From NCBI RefSeq assembly GCF_009765705.1, contig NZ_LMUX01000017.1, positions 517,516-581,515 on the forward strand: a stretch of DNA of 64,000 bases, read 5' to 3'. The translations under genes and the position numbers were made by a program. Below the pieces are notes generated by a model, which saw nothing but the letters and a program-made list of their open reading frames with translations, was not told the origin of the DNA and searched no databases. Positions 16,734 through 26,600 of this stretch are shown here, piece after piece; position 1 is the stretch's first letter; each line of letters opens with the position of its first letter. Origin of the DNA: Burkholderia sp. L27(2015) (GTDB lineage: Bacteria > Pseudomonadota > Gammaproteobacteria > Burkholderiales > Burkholderiaceae).

Positions 16734-17597
16734 ATGTACGCCATAACTGGGATTAGCGGCCAGGTGGGCGGCGCCGTCGCACGCGCCTTGTTGGGTGCTG
16801 GCCACGCGGTCCGCGCCGTGGTGCGCAGTGCCGACAAAGGTGCGCCATGGGCCACCTTGGGTTGCGAAATCGCGATTGCGACCAACACGGATGTCGCCGC
16901 CATGACCAAGGCCTTCTCGGGCGTGGAAGGGGTGTTCGTACTGATGCCGCCCACCTACGATCCCGAACCCGGTTATCCGGTGACGATCGAGGCTAACGCT
17001 GCGGTACGTGCCGCGTTGCTCGCCGCGCAACCGCCCAAGGTGGTGGTGTTATCTACCGTTGGCGCGCATCTGAAACAAGAGAATTTGCTGAACAACCTGA
17101 AGATGACCGAAGAAAGCCTCGGCGATCTCCCGTTGCCGATCGCCTTCCTGCGCGCCGCCTGGTTCATGGAAAACGCGTCGTGGGACCTGGCTGCGGCGAA
17201 GACCGGCGTCATCCCCAGCTTCCTGCAGCCGCTCGACCACGCGATCGGCATGGTGGCGACCGAGGATATCGGTCGCACCGCAGCCGACTTGCTGCGCGAA
17301 ACATGGACCGGCGCCCGCGTTGTTGAGCTGGAAGGCCCACGCCACTATTCGGCGAACGACATCGGCGCGAGCTTTGCTGCGGCATTTGGCCACGCAGTAC
17401 GGATGGAGCCGGTTCCGCGCGACCAATGGGAAGCGCTATTCCGTTCGCAGGGAGCCAAGAACCCGATCCCGCGCATCCAGATGCTCGATGGCTTCAATGA
17501 CGGATGGATGGTGTTTGAAGGCGGCTCGGTGGAATCCCGCAAGGGGCAAACCACCCTGGAGCAAGCGTTGAAAGCGCTGGTTACCGCGTCCTCCTGA
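16734..17597 (+). CDS. NmrA-like NAD(P)-binding protein
   Basis: The 287-residue atypical SDR starts directly with the Rossmann motif YAITGISGQVGGAVARALL (GxxGxxG). VRAVVRSADKG, where Arg would contact the NADP phosphate, and VVVLSTVGAH follow. The SDR Tyr-Lys catalytic pair is not evident, which fits the NmrA/quinone oxidoreductase 2 (QorB) group that either reduces quinones or senses the redox state of NADP(H). AGGA lies nine bases before ATG 16734. With the divergent HxlR regulator it forms a common pair that responds to electrophiles or quinones; that response is inference here. Confidence 0.87.
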   Translation: MYAITGISGQVGGAVARALLGAGHAVRAVVRSADKGAPWATLGCEIAIATNTDVAAMTKAFSGVEGVFVLMPPTYDPEPGYPVTIEANAAVRAALLAAQPPKVVVLSTVGAHLKQENLLNNLKMTEESLGDLPLPIAFLRAAWFMENASWDLAAAKTGVIPSFLQPLDHAIGMVATEDIGRTAADLLRETWTGARVVELEGPRHYSANDIGASFAAAFGHAVRMEPVPRDQWEALFRSQGAKNPIPRIQMLDGFNDGWMVFEGGSVESRKGQTTLEQALKALVTASS

Positions 17598-17728
17598 TCG
17601 CGTTTCATTAGATCACTGCGTTAGATCAAGCCGCCGCGACCCTCGACAGGTCGTGGCGCTTCCTTATTTTCTTTCTCTGCTTCCAACATTTCTGCCTGCT
17701 AGAATCGGTGCGGTTTCCCGTGCACCGT

Positions 17729-17752
17729 GCGCGTGACGTGGCGCGTGACGTT
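17729..17752. repeat. 12-base tandem repeat upstream of first emrB-like gene
   Basis: GCGCGTGACGTG (17729-17740) is followed by GCGCGTGACGTT (17741-17752), one mismatch. It lies about 120 bases upstream of the exporter start and may be a regulator site. Confidence 0.3.
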
Positions 17753-17870
17753 GGTGAGCGAGCCGAACGCGACCATCCTATAGCTCGTTCGACTCGTTCG
17801 CCAATTCGTTTCCACCTCATGTTCCACCCCGCTCAGGCTTATCAGGCCCGAACGCTTCCAGGATCGATAC

Positions 17871-19448
17871 TTGAGTACGCCAACCTCACGCACCGATACA
17901 CCCGCCGCCCCGCCGCCGATGAAAGGCGGTCAATTGATCCTCGCCACGTTCGCGGTCGCGCTGGCCACGTTCATGGTCGTGCTCGATTCGTCGATTGCGA
18001 ACGTCGCCATCCCGACGCTCTCGGGGGACCTGGGCGTTTCGATCGATGAAGGCACCTGGGTCATTACCGTATTTGCCGCGTCCAATGCGGTCGCAGTACC
18101 GCTCACCGGCTGGCTGACGCAACGGCTCGGACAGATCCGTCTGTTCGTGGGCGCGATCGTGCTGTTCGTCATGGCCTCATTGCTGTGCGGGCTCGCCCCC
18201 AACCTGACCGTGCTGCTTCTCGCGCGCGTTCTGCAAGGCCTGGTAGCCGGCCCATTGATTCCCCTATCGCAGGCAGTGCTGCTCGGCTCGTACTCACGCG
18301 AGAAGGCGTCGATGGCGCTGTCCTTATGGGCCATGACGGCCGTGGTCGGCCCGATCGCCGGGCCGGCGCTCGGCGGCTGGATCACCGACAGCTACAGCTG
18401 GTCATGGATTTTCTATATCAACATCCCCGTCGGCTTGTTCGCGGCAGCCACGGTCTGGATGCTGTATCGCAAGCGCGAAACCGCCGTCAAGAAGCTGCCC
18501 GTCGATTCGGTCGGGCTCGGTCTGCTCATCGTCTGGGTAGCGGCGTTACAGATCATGTTGGACAAAGGCCGCGATCTCGACTGGTTCAATTCGTCGACCA
18601 TCATCGTGCTGGCGATCGTCGCGGTGGTCGGCTTCGCTGCGTTCTTCATCTGGGAAATTACCGAGGAGCATCCCATCGTCGACCTCTCACTGTTCAAGAG
18701 GCGTAATTTCACGGGCGGGACGATTGCGATATCGATCGGTTATGGTGTGTTCTTCGGCAACCTTGTCTTGCTGCCCCAGTGGATGCAGGAGTACCTCGGC
18801 TACCGCTCCATCGATGCGGGCCTCGTCACGGCGCCATTGGGAATCTTTGCGGTAATTTTGGCACCTGTGATCGGACGGATCTTGCCGCGCTCCGATGCGC
18901 GTGTCATGGCCACCGCCGCCTTTATATGCTTCGCGTTCTGCTTTTACCTGCGCTCGAACTACACGACTTACGTCGACACCTGGTCGCTCGTGTTGCCCAC
19001 GCTGCTGCAGGGTATCCCGATGGCGCTCTTTTTCACCCCGCTGACGGCGATCGTTTTATCGGGCCTGCCGCCCGAGAAAATCCCTGCCGCTGCGGGCCTC
19101 TCGAACTTCGCGCGGATTTTCTGCGGCGCGATCGGCACGTCGATCGCCGGCACGGCATGGAACAATCGCACGATCTTGCATCATGCGCGGCTCACCGAAG
19201 TCGCGAATGCGTATAACCCCATCTATACCCAAAGCGTAAGCTCGCTGCAGTCGCAGTTCGGTGTGAACGCCGATACGGCGCGGGCGATGTTCAGCGCCAG
19301 CCTCGACAATCAAGCTGCGATGCTCGGGCTTAACGATGTGTTCTGGGCGTCGGCGCTGATCTTCCTGATGATCATCCCGATCATCTGGGTCACGCGTCGC
19401 GGCAAGCCAGGCGCAGGCGGTGCGGCTGCCGCGGCCGGGGCGCATTGA
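17871..19448 (+). CDS. EmrB/QacA-type MFS drug exporter (DHA2, 14 TM)
   Basis: The 525-residue inner-membrane proton antiporter has 14 predicted membrane segments. Motif D1-like LDSSIANVAIPTLSG is at about residue 40, and motif C (GPIAGPALGGWITDSYSWSW) in TM5 is typical of exporters. It is very similar along its whole length to the EmrB at 40160-41752, including the Pro-rich N-terminal tail before KGGQLILATFAVALATFM. The only start that includes that tail is TTG 17871, with AGGA nine bases upstream. Unlike its paralogue it has no EmrA adaptor or outer-membrane channel beside it, so it may borrow those or export only to the periplasm. Confidence 0.9.
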   Translation: MSTPTSRTDTPAAPPPMKGGQLILATFAVALATFMVVLDSSIANVAIPTLSGDLGVSIDEGTWVITVFAASNAVAVPLTGWLTQRLGQIRLFVGAIVLFVMASLLCGLAPNLTVLLLARVLQGLVAGPLIPLSQAVLLGSYSREKASMALSLWAMTAVVGPIAGPALGGWITDSYSWSWIFYINIPVGLFAAATVWMLYRKRETAVKKLPVDSVGLGLLIVWVAALQIMLDKGRDLDWFNSSTIIVLAIVAVVGFAAFFIWEITEEHPIVDLSLFKRRNFTGGTIAISIGYGVFFGNLVLLPQWMQEYLGYRSIDAGLVTAPLGIFAVILAPVIGRILPRSDARVMATAAFICFAFCFYLRSNYTTYVDTWSLVLPTLLQGIPMALFFTPLTAIVLSGLPPEKIPAAAGLSNFARIFCGAIGTSIAGTAWNNRTILHHARLTEVANAYNPIYTQSVSSLQSQFGVNADTARAMFSASLDNQAAMLGLNDVFWASALIFLMIIPIIWVTRRGKPGAGGAAAAAGAH

Positions 19449-19466
19449 GTGGGCGCATCGATAGGC

Positions 19467-20648
19467 TTACGCTGACCGGCTCCTGGCCGCAGCCACGCGA
19501 TCGGCAGATAACAGCACGAGCGCCGTAAGCGCGGCTATCGCAGCGACGAAGAACGCCGCCGGCAACCCATACATCCGCGCCACGAATCCGGAGCCTGGGC
19601 CCGCCACCGCAAGCCCGAGATCGAAGCACGCCAGATAAGCGCTGATCACCAGCCCGCGGTTTTCGCTCGGCACGCGCTTGAGCGCCTGCACGCCCAGCGA
19701 CGGAAAAACCAGGGAGTAGCCGATGCCCGTGACGGTCGCACCCGCAAGCGCCATCATCGGCGACGATGCCATCCAGATCGTCAGCAAGCCGATCGCTTCC
19801 ACGAAAAGCGATACCGCACCCGTGGGGTATCCGCCGATTCGATCCGGCAAACCACCGAACAAAAGCCTCACCGCAAGGTAGGACAAGCCAAAACTGGTCA
19901 GCGCGATACCGGCGCTGGACCAATTCTCCATCTGATAGCGCAAGGTCAAGAATGCGCCCAGGGTGCCTATGCCTGAGGACGCCAACGCCATGCCCAACCC
20001 GGGGGCCCAGATCGTGTGCAACACTCGCAGGAACGATAGGCGCGGCCCCGTGTTCGTCGACTTTATATCTGGCCATCTGAGCGTGAGCAACGCGCCCAGC
20101 AGTGGCGATACGACAGCGCAGGCGGCAACCGCGTCGAATCCACCCAAGCGATAGATTAACAAGCCGAACGGCGCACCGGCGGCAAGCGCCCCGTACATGG
20201 CAATGCCCGACCACGCCATCGCGCGTCCAGCGTGCGCTTGACCCACCCGCGAAATGCTCCAAGTCGAAAGCGCCGTGATAAACAGGCTTTCCCCCAACCC
20301 CAAGACCAGGCGTGCGCCGCCCAGCAGGCACACGCTCAGCAACCCGTGCGACGCAGTCGCGGCGGCAACCAGATAAAGCACGCCTGCGCCTGACGCGCTG
20401 GCGAATCCAAACATTGCCGTGCGCTTGGGCCCTCGCGTATCGCATGAACGGCCCGCAGTCTGCCGTGTGAGCAGCGTGGCAAGCGATTGCAGGCCGATCA
20501 CGCAGCCGACGACGAACGGGCTAAAGCCAAGAACGTCGTGCACATAGATCGACAAGACCGGCAGCGGAATCCCGATTGCAAGAAAGCCTAGAAAGTTTGC
20601 GGCGGTAAACGGAATCAACGTCCGCACAACGGGGGTTTGCTGGGTCAT
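19467..20648 (-). CDS. MFS transporter, YfcJ/YhhS-like (12 TM)
   Basis: The 393-residue protein has 12 hydrophobic segments, an MFS motif A-like loop (RQTAGRSCDTRGPKRT) and the GLGESLFITALSTWSI segment typical of the YfcJ/YhhS group of DHA1 exporters. Substrate is unknown. It ends 18 bases from the end of the EmrB-like gene (convergent), and its start at ATG 20648 faces the aldo/keto reductase at 20994 across 345 bases. The C-terminus (SADRVAAARSRSA) is short and basic. Confidence 0.87.
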   Translation of the reverse strand: MTQQTPVVRTLIPFTAANFLGFLAIGIPLPVLSIYVHDVLGFSPFVVGCVIGLQSLATLLTRQTAGRSCDTRGPKRTAMFGFASASGAGVLYLVAAATASHGLLSVCLLGGARLVLGLGESLFITALSTWSISRVGQAHAGRAMAWSGIAMYGALAAGAPFGLLIYRLGGFDAVAACAVVSPLLGALLTLRWPDIKSTNTGPRLSFLRVLHTIWAPGLGMALASSGIGTLGAFLTLRYQMENWSSAGIALTSFGLSYLAVRLLFGGLPDRIGGYPTGAVSLFVEAIGLLTIWMASSPMMALAGATVTGIGYSLVFPSLGVQALKRVPSENRGLVISAYLACFDLGLAVAGPGSGFVARMYGLPAAFFVAAIAALTALVLLSADRVAAARSRSA

Positions 20649-20993
20649 GCACGCGTTGCCACATTAGCCCGAGCGGCCCGAGTCGTTATGCGGTCGCGCG
20701 AAGGCGTGCAAGCGCTGCCGAAAGTGCGCGTCGAAGATAAGCGATCCATGCCATTGTTTCCCATCGTTAATGAAGCGACCTGACTAGCCTATCGGCCGGC
20801 AAAACAACCGGCAGCTTGCCATCTTTTCTCAACTCGTGCCAAATGACGGACCGGTAAGGTTCGCCATGACATGCCTACTTGGCGGAGCCCCGCGGGCATT
20901 AACGATCTAATGTCACGAGTGTTATGACGTCATGACGCTTCAAATGCCGGCTTGCACTCGATATGCTGGCTTACGTCAATTCAAGGAAATCTC
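20649..20993. promoter_or_regulatory. 345-base divergent region with ATGACGTCAT palindrome
   Basis: No gene is seen between the MFS transporter and the aldo/keto reductase starts. ATGACGTCAT (20924-20933) is a perfect 10-base palindrome with a nearby TGTCA half-site (20911-20915), about 60 bases ahead of the reductase start. It is a candidate operator. Confidence 0.35.
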
Positions 20994-21812
20994 ATGGACA
21001 AGCTGCAGACACAAGGAATCAGTTTTGCACGCCTGGGCTTCGGTACGTTTCGCATGCAGGGCGATGTTTGTCGCACGGCCGTCGAAAGCGCACTGGAGCT
21101 GGGCTACACGCATATCGACACGGCCGCCATGTATGGCAACGAAGAGGCCGTCGGCGCGGCGCTCGCGTCCTCGTCGATCGCACGCTCGGACCTGCATATC
21201 ACGACCAAGGTCTGGCACGATCAGCTCACGCCCGACGCGATCCGCGCATCGCTCGACACGAGTTTGAACAAACTACAACTCGATTACGTGGATCTCTTCA
21301 TGGTGCACTGGCCGGCCGCCGAGATGAATCTGCCCGCGATCTTCGAGACGCTTGCGAAGCTGAAAGCCGAAGGCCGCACCCGTGCCATCGGCGTGTGCAA
21401 CTTCACGCTCCCTCTGCTGCGAACGGTCGTGGACGACATCGGCGCTCCAATCGCGTGCAATCAAATCGAATACCACGTGCTGCTCGACCAGACGCCTATA
21501 CGCAGTTACCTCGCGAGCAAAGGCATTCCGATCGTGGCCTATTGCCCCTTGGCGCAGGGCACGCTTGCCGAGAACCCCGCGCTGATCGCGATCGGTGCCA
21601 AACACGGCGCCAGCCCGGCGCAAGTGGCGCTCAAATGGCTGCTCGACCAGGACGGCGTCGCCGCAATTCCCAAAGCACAGCGCGCCTCAAGCCAAAAAGC
21701 CAATCTGGAAGCGCTGAAGCTCGAACTTGACGATGATGACCGTCGAACCATCGCCGCATTGCCCAAGGATCAACGCTTCGTCAAACCGCCGTTTGCTCCG
21801 GCTTGGGACTGA
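20994..21812 (+). CDS. aldo/keto reductase, 2,5-diketo-D-gluconate reductase (DkgB)-like
   Basis: The 272-residue TIM-barrel NADPH reductase has the catalytic tetrad visible as Asp and Tyr in HIDTAAMYGNE, Lys in ITTKVWHD and His in LFMVHWP. The NADPH-binding end is AIPKAQRASSQKANLEAL, close to the usual IPKS..R. The compact length matches DkgA/DkgB/YeaE-type AKR5 members that reduce 2,5-diketogluconate, methylglyoxal and other aldehydes. ATG 20994 has AAGGA upstream; the frame ahead of it is not protein-like. A LysR gene follows 101 bases downstream on the same strand. Confidence 0.92.
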   Translation: MDKLQTQGISFARLGFGTFRMQGDVCRTAVESALELGYTHIDTAAMYGNEEAVGAALASSSIARSDLHITTKVWHDQLTPDAIRASLDTSLNKLQLDYVDLFMVHWPAAEMNLPAIFETLAKLKAEGRTRAIGVCNFTLPLLRTVVDDIGAPIACNQIEYHVLLDQTPIRSYLASKGIPIVAYCPLAQGTLAENPALIAIGAKHGASPAQVALKWLLDQDGVAAIPKAQRASSQKANLEALKLELDDDDRRTIAALPKDQRFVKPPFAPAWD

Positions 21813-21913
21813 TGCGGGACTGCTTCGGGTCAGATATGGGACTGAACGATTGAGCTACGAGTAATTTAGAGATAGCATGGGCTCCGGTTAATTCATGACA
21901 AAGGAGCATCGCC

Positions 21914-22828
21914 ATGCCGTTCGACGAGCGCATGTTAAACGGTATGGGCGTGTTATCGGCGATCGTCGACAGCGGCAGTTTTGCAAGCGCCAGCGAGACG
22001 CTAGGCATGTCGCAGTCGGGTGTGAGCCGTTCGGTGGCACGGCTCGAGGCGCGGCTCGGCATCCGCCTGTTCGATCGCACCACACGCTCCGTCACCCTGA
22101 CCGACGAAGGCCGACGCTTCTATGAACAGATCGTGCCCTTGCTCGGTGGCCTTGAAGAAGCAGCAGCCTCCGCGGCACAGGGTGCCACCACAGTGCGCGG
22201 CCGCTTGCGCGTCAATGTCGATCCCTTCTTTTCACGGCTGGTGCTCGGGCCACGCCTCGGCGCATTCGTGGAGAACCATCCGGACCTGCAACTCGAACTC
22301 GTCACCCGGGATCAGCTTGGCGACATGGTTGCGGATGGCTTCGATTTGGCCGTGCGCTTCGGCGAGCCACGCGAGTCCACGCTGATCGCTCGAAAGTTGC
22401 TCGACACACGCATCGTGACGGTCGCCTCGCCGTCGTACCTGAAGAAGTTCGGGCGGCCCGTGGCGCCTGCCGATCTGGAAGGCGGGCACCATGTGTGCAT
22501 CAAGTTCCGCGACTCGGAAACGACACAGCCTTACCCTTGGGAATTTCATCGTGGCCGCAAGAAATTGATCGTGCCGGTGCGCGGCCGTCTGGTCGTCAAT
22601 GACGTCGGCACGATGCACGGCGTTTGTCTGGCCGGGCATGCCATCGCGCAGATCATGGAACTCGGCGCCGAACAGTTGCTGACCAGCGGACGACTCGTCG
22701 ATATCTTCCCCGATTGGCCCGACGAGCGCTTTCCCCTATACGCGCTCTATCCTTCCCGACACCACCCCTCCGCCAAGGTCAAAGCATTTTTCGATTTCAT
22801 CGTTTCGCTCAGTGGGACGGCCTCTTAA
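21914..22828 (+). CDS. LysR-family regulator, CrgA-like
   Basis: The 304-residue protein has a standard winged-helix head (MLNGMGVLSAIVDSGSF, MSQSGVSRSVARLEARLGIRLFDRTTRS) and the CrgA-branch effector domain (GRLRVNVDPFFSRLVLGPRL, VADGFDLAVRFGEP, LLDTRIVTVASPSYLKKFGRP). AAGGAG precedes ATG 21914 by seven bases. It follows the DkgB-like gene in the same direction, so it may belong to the same transcript or control it from behind. Effector unknown. Confidence 0.92.
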   Translation: MPFDERMLNGMGVLSAIVDSGSFASASETLGMSQSGVSRSVARLEARLGIRLFDRTTRSVTLTDEGRRFYEQIVPLLGGLEEAAASAAQGATTVRGRLRVNVDPFFSRLVLGPRLGAFVENHPDLQLELVTRDQLGDMVADGFDLAVRFGEPRESTLIARKLLDTRIVTVASPSYLKKFGRPVAPADLEGGHHVCIKFRDSETTQPYPWEFHRGRKKLIVPVRGRLVVNDVGTMHGVCLAGHAIAQIMELGAEQLLTSGRLVDIFPDWPDERFPLYALYPSRHHPSAKVKAFFDFIVSLSGTAS

Positions 22829-23157
22829 GGACCGACGCTGCGAGCAATCTCCAATCGCCTTCGGTCACACGATTGCGCTGTTCGAAGACGCTGAGGCACT
22901 CGTCCAGAAAGCCACGCGCATGTCTAGACATCAAACACGATGAGTCTTCCCTCATATGTGTGACTCATATGCGTAGCTCATAAGCGTGATCCATCGCGAC
23001 TCATCGACTCGGTAAACGATTCCCTTCTCTAATCGCAACAATGAATTGCGCCAATCAGGGTTTATACCTAGAGATTAGCGGCCTACTATTCGTTGGTAGA
23101 CAGAAATTTGAATTTCAAGTTTTAAATTTCAAGTCCCAGTCCAATTGGAGAAAAACG
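22829..23157. other. 329-base intergenic region ahead of DUF4148 gene
   Basis: The 3' half is A+T-rich and probably carries the DUF4148 promoter: AATGAATTGCGCCAAT at 23040-23055, TATACC at 23063-23068, and a direct repeat AATTTCAAG at 23111-23119 and 23125-23133. The first half has no convincing gene. Confidence 0.4.
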
Positions 23158-23457
23158 ATGAACACCAAATATTTCGCTAATGTAATTTCCGCCGCAGCTC
23201 TCGTGGGTGTGACCGCCCTGTTCGCCGGCAACGCCTCGGCTCAGACCGCCCAACAAGCACCGGTTACGCGCGCTCAAGTCAAGGCCGAACTGGTCCAGCT
23301 GGAAGCAGCCGGCTACCAGCCAGGTGGTGACGACGTGTACTACCCGGCAGACATCCAGGCAGCCGAACAACGTGTGCAAGCCGCGAAGGCAGCTCGCCAG
23401 ACCGCTGCTGCGTCCGTGGCCTACCCGGAAAACGGGCAGCAAACCAGCCAGCAATAA
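23158..23457 (+). CDS. small secreted DUF4148 protein
   Basis: The 99-residue protein has a signal peptide (MNTKYFANVISAAALVGVTALFAGNASA) and a short mature part beginning QTAQQAP. It contains TRAQVKAELVQLEAAGYQPGGDDVYYPADIQAAEQRV split by one turn, the defining block of DUF4148, a small periplasmic family abundant in Burkholderiaceae and of unknown function. GGAG precedes ATG 23158 by seven bases. The longer upstream frame to 23041 runs through promoter-like sequence and is rejected. The mature protein is Gln/Ala-rich and helical. Confidence 0.92.
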   Translation: MNTKYFANVISAAALVGVTALFAGNASAQTAQQAPVTRAQVKAELVQLEAAGYQPGGDDVYYPADIQAAEQRVQAAKAARQTAAASVAYPENGQQTSQQ

Positions 23458-23486
23458 TTTGCAGGTTTGAAGCACGGCGCGCTTTA

Positions 23487-23534
23487 TAGCGACGCGGATA
23501 GCGACTGGAGTAGCGGCTTGAATAGCGACTTCGG
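23487..23534. repeat. four 12-base tandem repeats starting TAGCGAC
   Basis: TAGCGAC or TAGCGGC recurs exactly every 12 bases at 23487, 23499, 23511 and 23523, just after the DUF4148 stop. The other positions of the unit are less conserved. Confidence 0.5.
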
Positions 23535-23573
23535 TCAGCACTTCCGGGTAAGCTAGATGCACCATGCTGGACA

Positions 23574-23598
23574 AAGGCACGCTTGTATAGCGTGCCTT
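23574..23598. terminator. hairpin terminator between convergent genes
   Basis: AAGGCACGC (23574-23582) and GCGTGCCTT (23590-23598) form a perfect 9-bp stem with a 7-base loop. It lies between the DUF4148 gene and the end of the convergent dehydrogenase gene and could serve both strands. The T tract is short, so it may be a weak intrinsic terminator. Confidence 0.6.
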
Positions 23599-23613
23599 GT
23601 CATGTGTGGGCCC

Positions 23614-26600
23614 TCAACGTTCAAGTTGCGCCGCGAGCACCTCAGCCAGATGTTGCGCGCGGCGGCCATCCAGATTCTTGATCTGGGAACGGCAGCTAAA
23701 GCCGTCGGCGACCAGTGTGTCGCTTGGGGCCACCCGGGCCAGCGCCGGCATCAGTTCGAGCTCCCCAACCCTCGCCCCGACCGCGGCCGTTTTCTCGTGG
23801 TATCCAAAAGCGCCGGCCATGCCGCAACAACCGGTATCGAGCACATTCGCGCCCAACGCTTTTTCCGCGGCCGTCCCGCCGCACGCTTTCTGGTGACAAT
23901 GCGCATGAATCTGCACTTCGTCGGCCTGGGGTATCGCCATGTTCATGCTTTTGGCGAATTCCGCGATGGTGATGACTCGCTTGGCCAGCAGCGCGGCACG
24001 TTCGTCCTGCGGCAATATGCTCGGCAACTCGTCCCTGAACACCGATAGACAACTCGGTTCCAGCACCAGAATCGGCACGTCGACCGCCAAGGCCGGCGAG
24101 AGAATATCGAGGATCTCGACCAGATTTTGCCGCGCTTCGCTCAATAACCCCGAGTCATACAAGGGCCTGCCGCAGCAGACATGCCTGCGTGTCACAACCG
24201 CCTTGCGGCCGCTGGCTTCGACCACCCGCACGGCCGCTTCGAGAATGGCGGGGCTAAAGCCGTTATTGAACGTGTCGGTCCATACAACCACATGGCCGGA
24301 ATCGAACTGCTCGGGCCAACGACCGATCAGTCGTTTGGCAACCGCACTCGCCCGGAATGTTTGCGACGCGATCTGCGGGAATTTGACCTCTGGCGCCAGA
24401 CCAAACCATTTTGCCGCCTTGCGTGCGTAGCGATTGCCCATCAAAAAATTGACGGGCCCGCTCAAACGTGTCGCCAAAGGCAGCCAGTCACCCAGCTTGG
24501 CGATGGAGAGATCCATGAGGCTGCGCCGGTGCGTCCGATAGTAGCGCGACAGAAACTCGCTGCGATATTTCGGAATGTCGACATGAGTCGGGCAATCCCC
24601 CTTGCATCCTTTGCAGGCCAGGCACATGTCGAGCGAGTCTTTCATCGCGTCGTCGTCACGGCCTTCGAGCAGCACTTCCCCGCGCAGCATCTCGAAGAAC
24701 AAGCGCGCCCGTCCACGTGGCGAATACAGCTCCTCCCGAGTGGCTTTGAAGCTCGGACACATCGTGCCGCCTTCGAGCGAGCGGCATTTACCCATGCCGA
24801 CGCAACGCTCGATTTCGCGGGCGAACGCGGTGCCATCTGCGTGCTTATCGGCGCGGCCGCCCGCGGGCGCATCGCCGCCAAACGCGAAAGTGGTTTGCGC
24901 CTCGCGTCGCACATAGTCAGGCCCCAGCCTCAGATTGGCATCGACCGGCATCGCATCGATCAGCTTACCGGGGTTGAGCAAGCCTTTCGGATCCCACAGC
25001 GCTTTGAAATCGCGAAACGCCTGCATCAGTTCAGGCGTATACATCAGGTGCAGAAACTCGCCCTTGGCCTGCCCATCGCCATGCTCGCCCGAGAGCGAGC
25101 CGCCATACTTCACCACCAGCTTGGCGGCTTCCTCGAGAAACTTGCGCCAATCGTTCAGACCTAGCTGCGAACTTAAGTCGAAGGTGATCCGTGCGTGTAT
25201 GCAGCCATCGCCGAAGTGTCCATAGAGGTTGGTGCGATAACCGAAGCGTTCGACCAACGCGGCGAATTCGCGCAAATAGCTGCCAAGCTTGGCAGGTTCG
25301 ACCGCCGCATCCTCCCATCCCACCACGGGATCGGGCCGGTCGGGATCCTCGGAGCGCGAAGTGGCCGAGGCGCCGGTCTCGCGTATCGACCACAGGCGTT
25401 GCATCAGTGGCCCCTCGACCAAGCGCATGCTCGGGCGCCCGACCAATTCGGGAGTCGCGGCCACCAGCCGGCCGGCCCGGGCCCTGACCTCCTCATCGCT
25501 CGTGGCGCCAAACTCCACCATCAACCATGCATTACCGGCTGGTAGCTCAGCAATGTCATCGAGGCGCAGTCCCAAACGCTTGAGGCCGCCGATGATGCCG
25601 TAGTCCAGCCCTTCCATCGCAATCGGCTCGAGCGGCAGCAGTTGCGGTACGGAATCCGCGGCCTCGAAGATGTTGTCGAAGCCCAGCACCACCAACAGCC
25701 GGTGCGTCGGATTCGTAATCAGCCGGGTTTTCGCATGCAGGACGTTGACGCAGGTGCCCTCGCTACCGACCAACGCACGTGCAATGTTAAAACCATTCTC
25801 GGGTAGCAACTGGTCCAGGTTGTAGCCCGAGACGCGCCGCTTGATCGTCGGAAAGCCCTGCCGAATCGCGTCCGCATGCTTCGTGGCCAGCGCCTTGAGA
25901 CCGGTTACGATCTGCGCGCGCCGCCCTCCGGCCTGCACATGCTCCGCGAACGTGGCGTCGTCGGTGGGCCCGACCCAGAAGCGCTCGCCATCAGCCGTAA
26001 GAATCTCGAGCTGCTCGATGTTCTCAACGGTCTTGCCCGCCATGACGGAATGGGCGCCGCAAGAATTGTTGCCTATCATGCCGCCAAGCGTGCAGCGGGT
26101 ATGGGTCGCTGGGTCGGGCCCGAAGGTCAGCCCCTCTTTGGCGGCGGCAGCCTTCAACTGATCGCAGATCACGCCAGGCTGGACCGTCGCCACGCGCCGT
26201 GCCGCATCGACCGATACCACCTGATTCAAATATTTCGAATGATCGATGACGATCGCCGCGTTGACCGACTGCCCGCACATTGACGTGCCTGCCCCCCGCG
26301 GCACGATGGGCACGTCGTACTCGTTGCATAGACGTACCGTTGTTACGAAATCGTCAACAGTCCGAGGAATCACGACGCCTATCGGGACCTGCCGGTAATT
26401 GGACGCCTCCGACGCGTAAGCCGCTCGTGTGGCCGCGTCAAACCGCGTTTCCGCGGTCGTTTGCCGGGCGAGCCGATCGCGCAACAGCATCATGTTGTTC
26501 AGATTCGAGCCGGGCTTGGCGGGGAGCTTGGTAGCGGGCTGAGAAGCGGGCTGAGAAGTGGGCTGAGAAGCGGGCTTAATAGCAGGCTTAGTAGCGGCCG

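Noticed and set aside
22809-22931. 40-codon reverse frame after the LysR gene at 21914
   Set aside because: The residues look fairly protein-like, but there is no ribosome site, no family match and it overlaps the LysR end by 20 bases.
24181-25164. 327-residue frame opposite the YdiJ-like gene
   Set aside because: Shadow of the real gene on the other strand; no recognisable domain.
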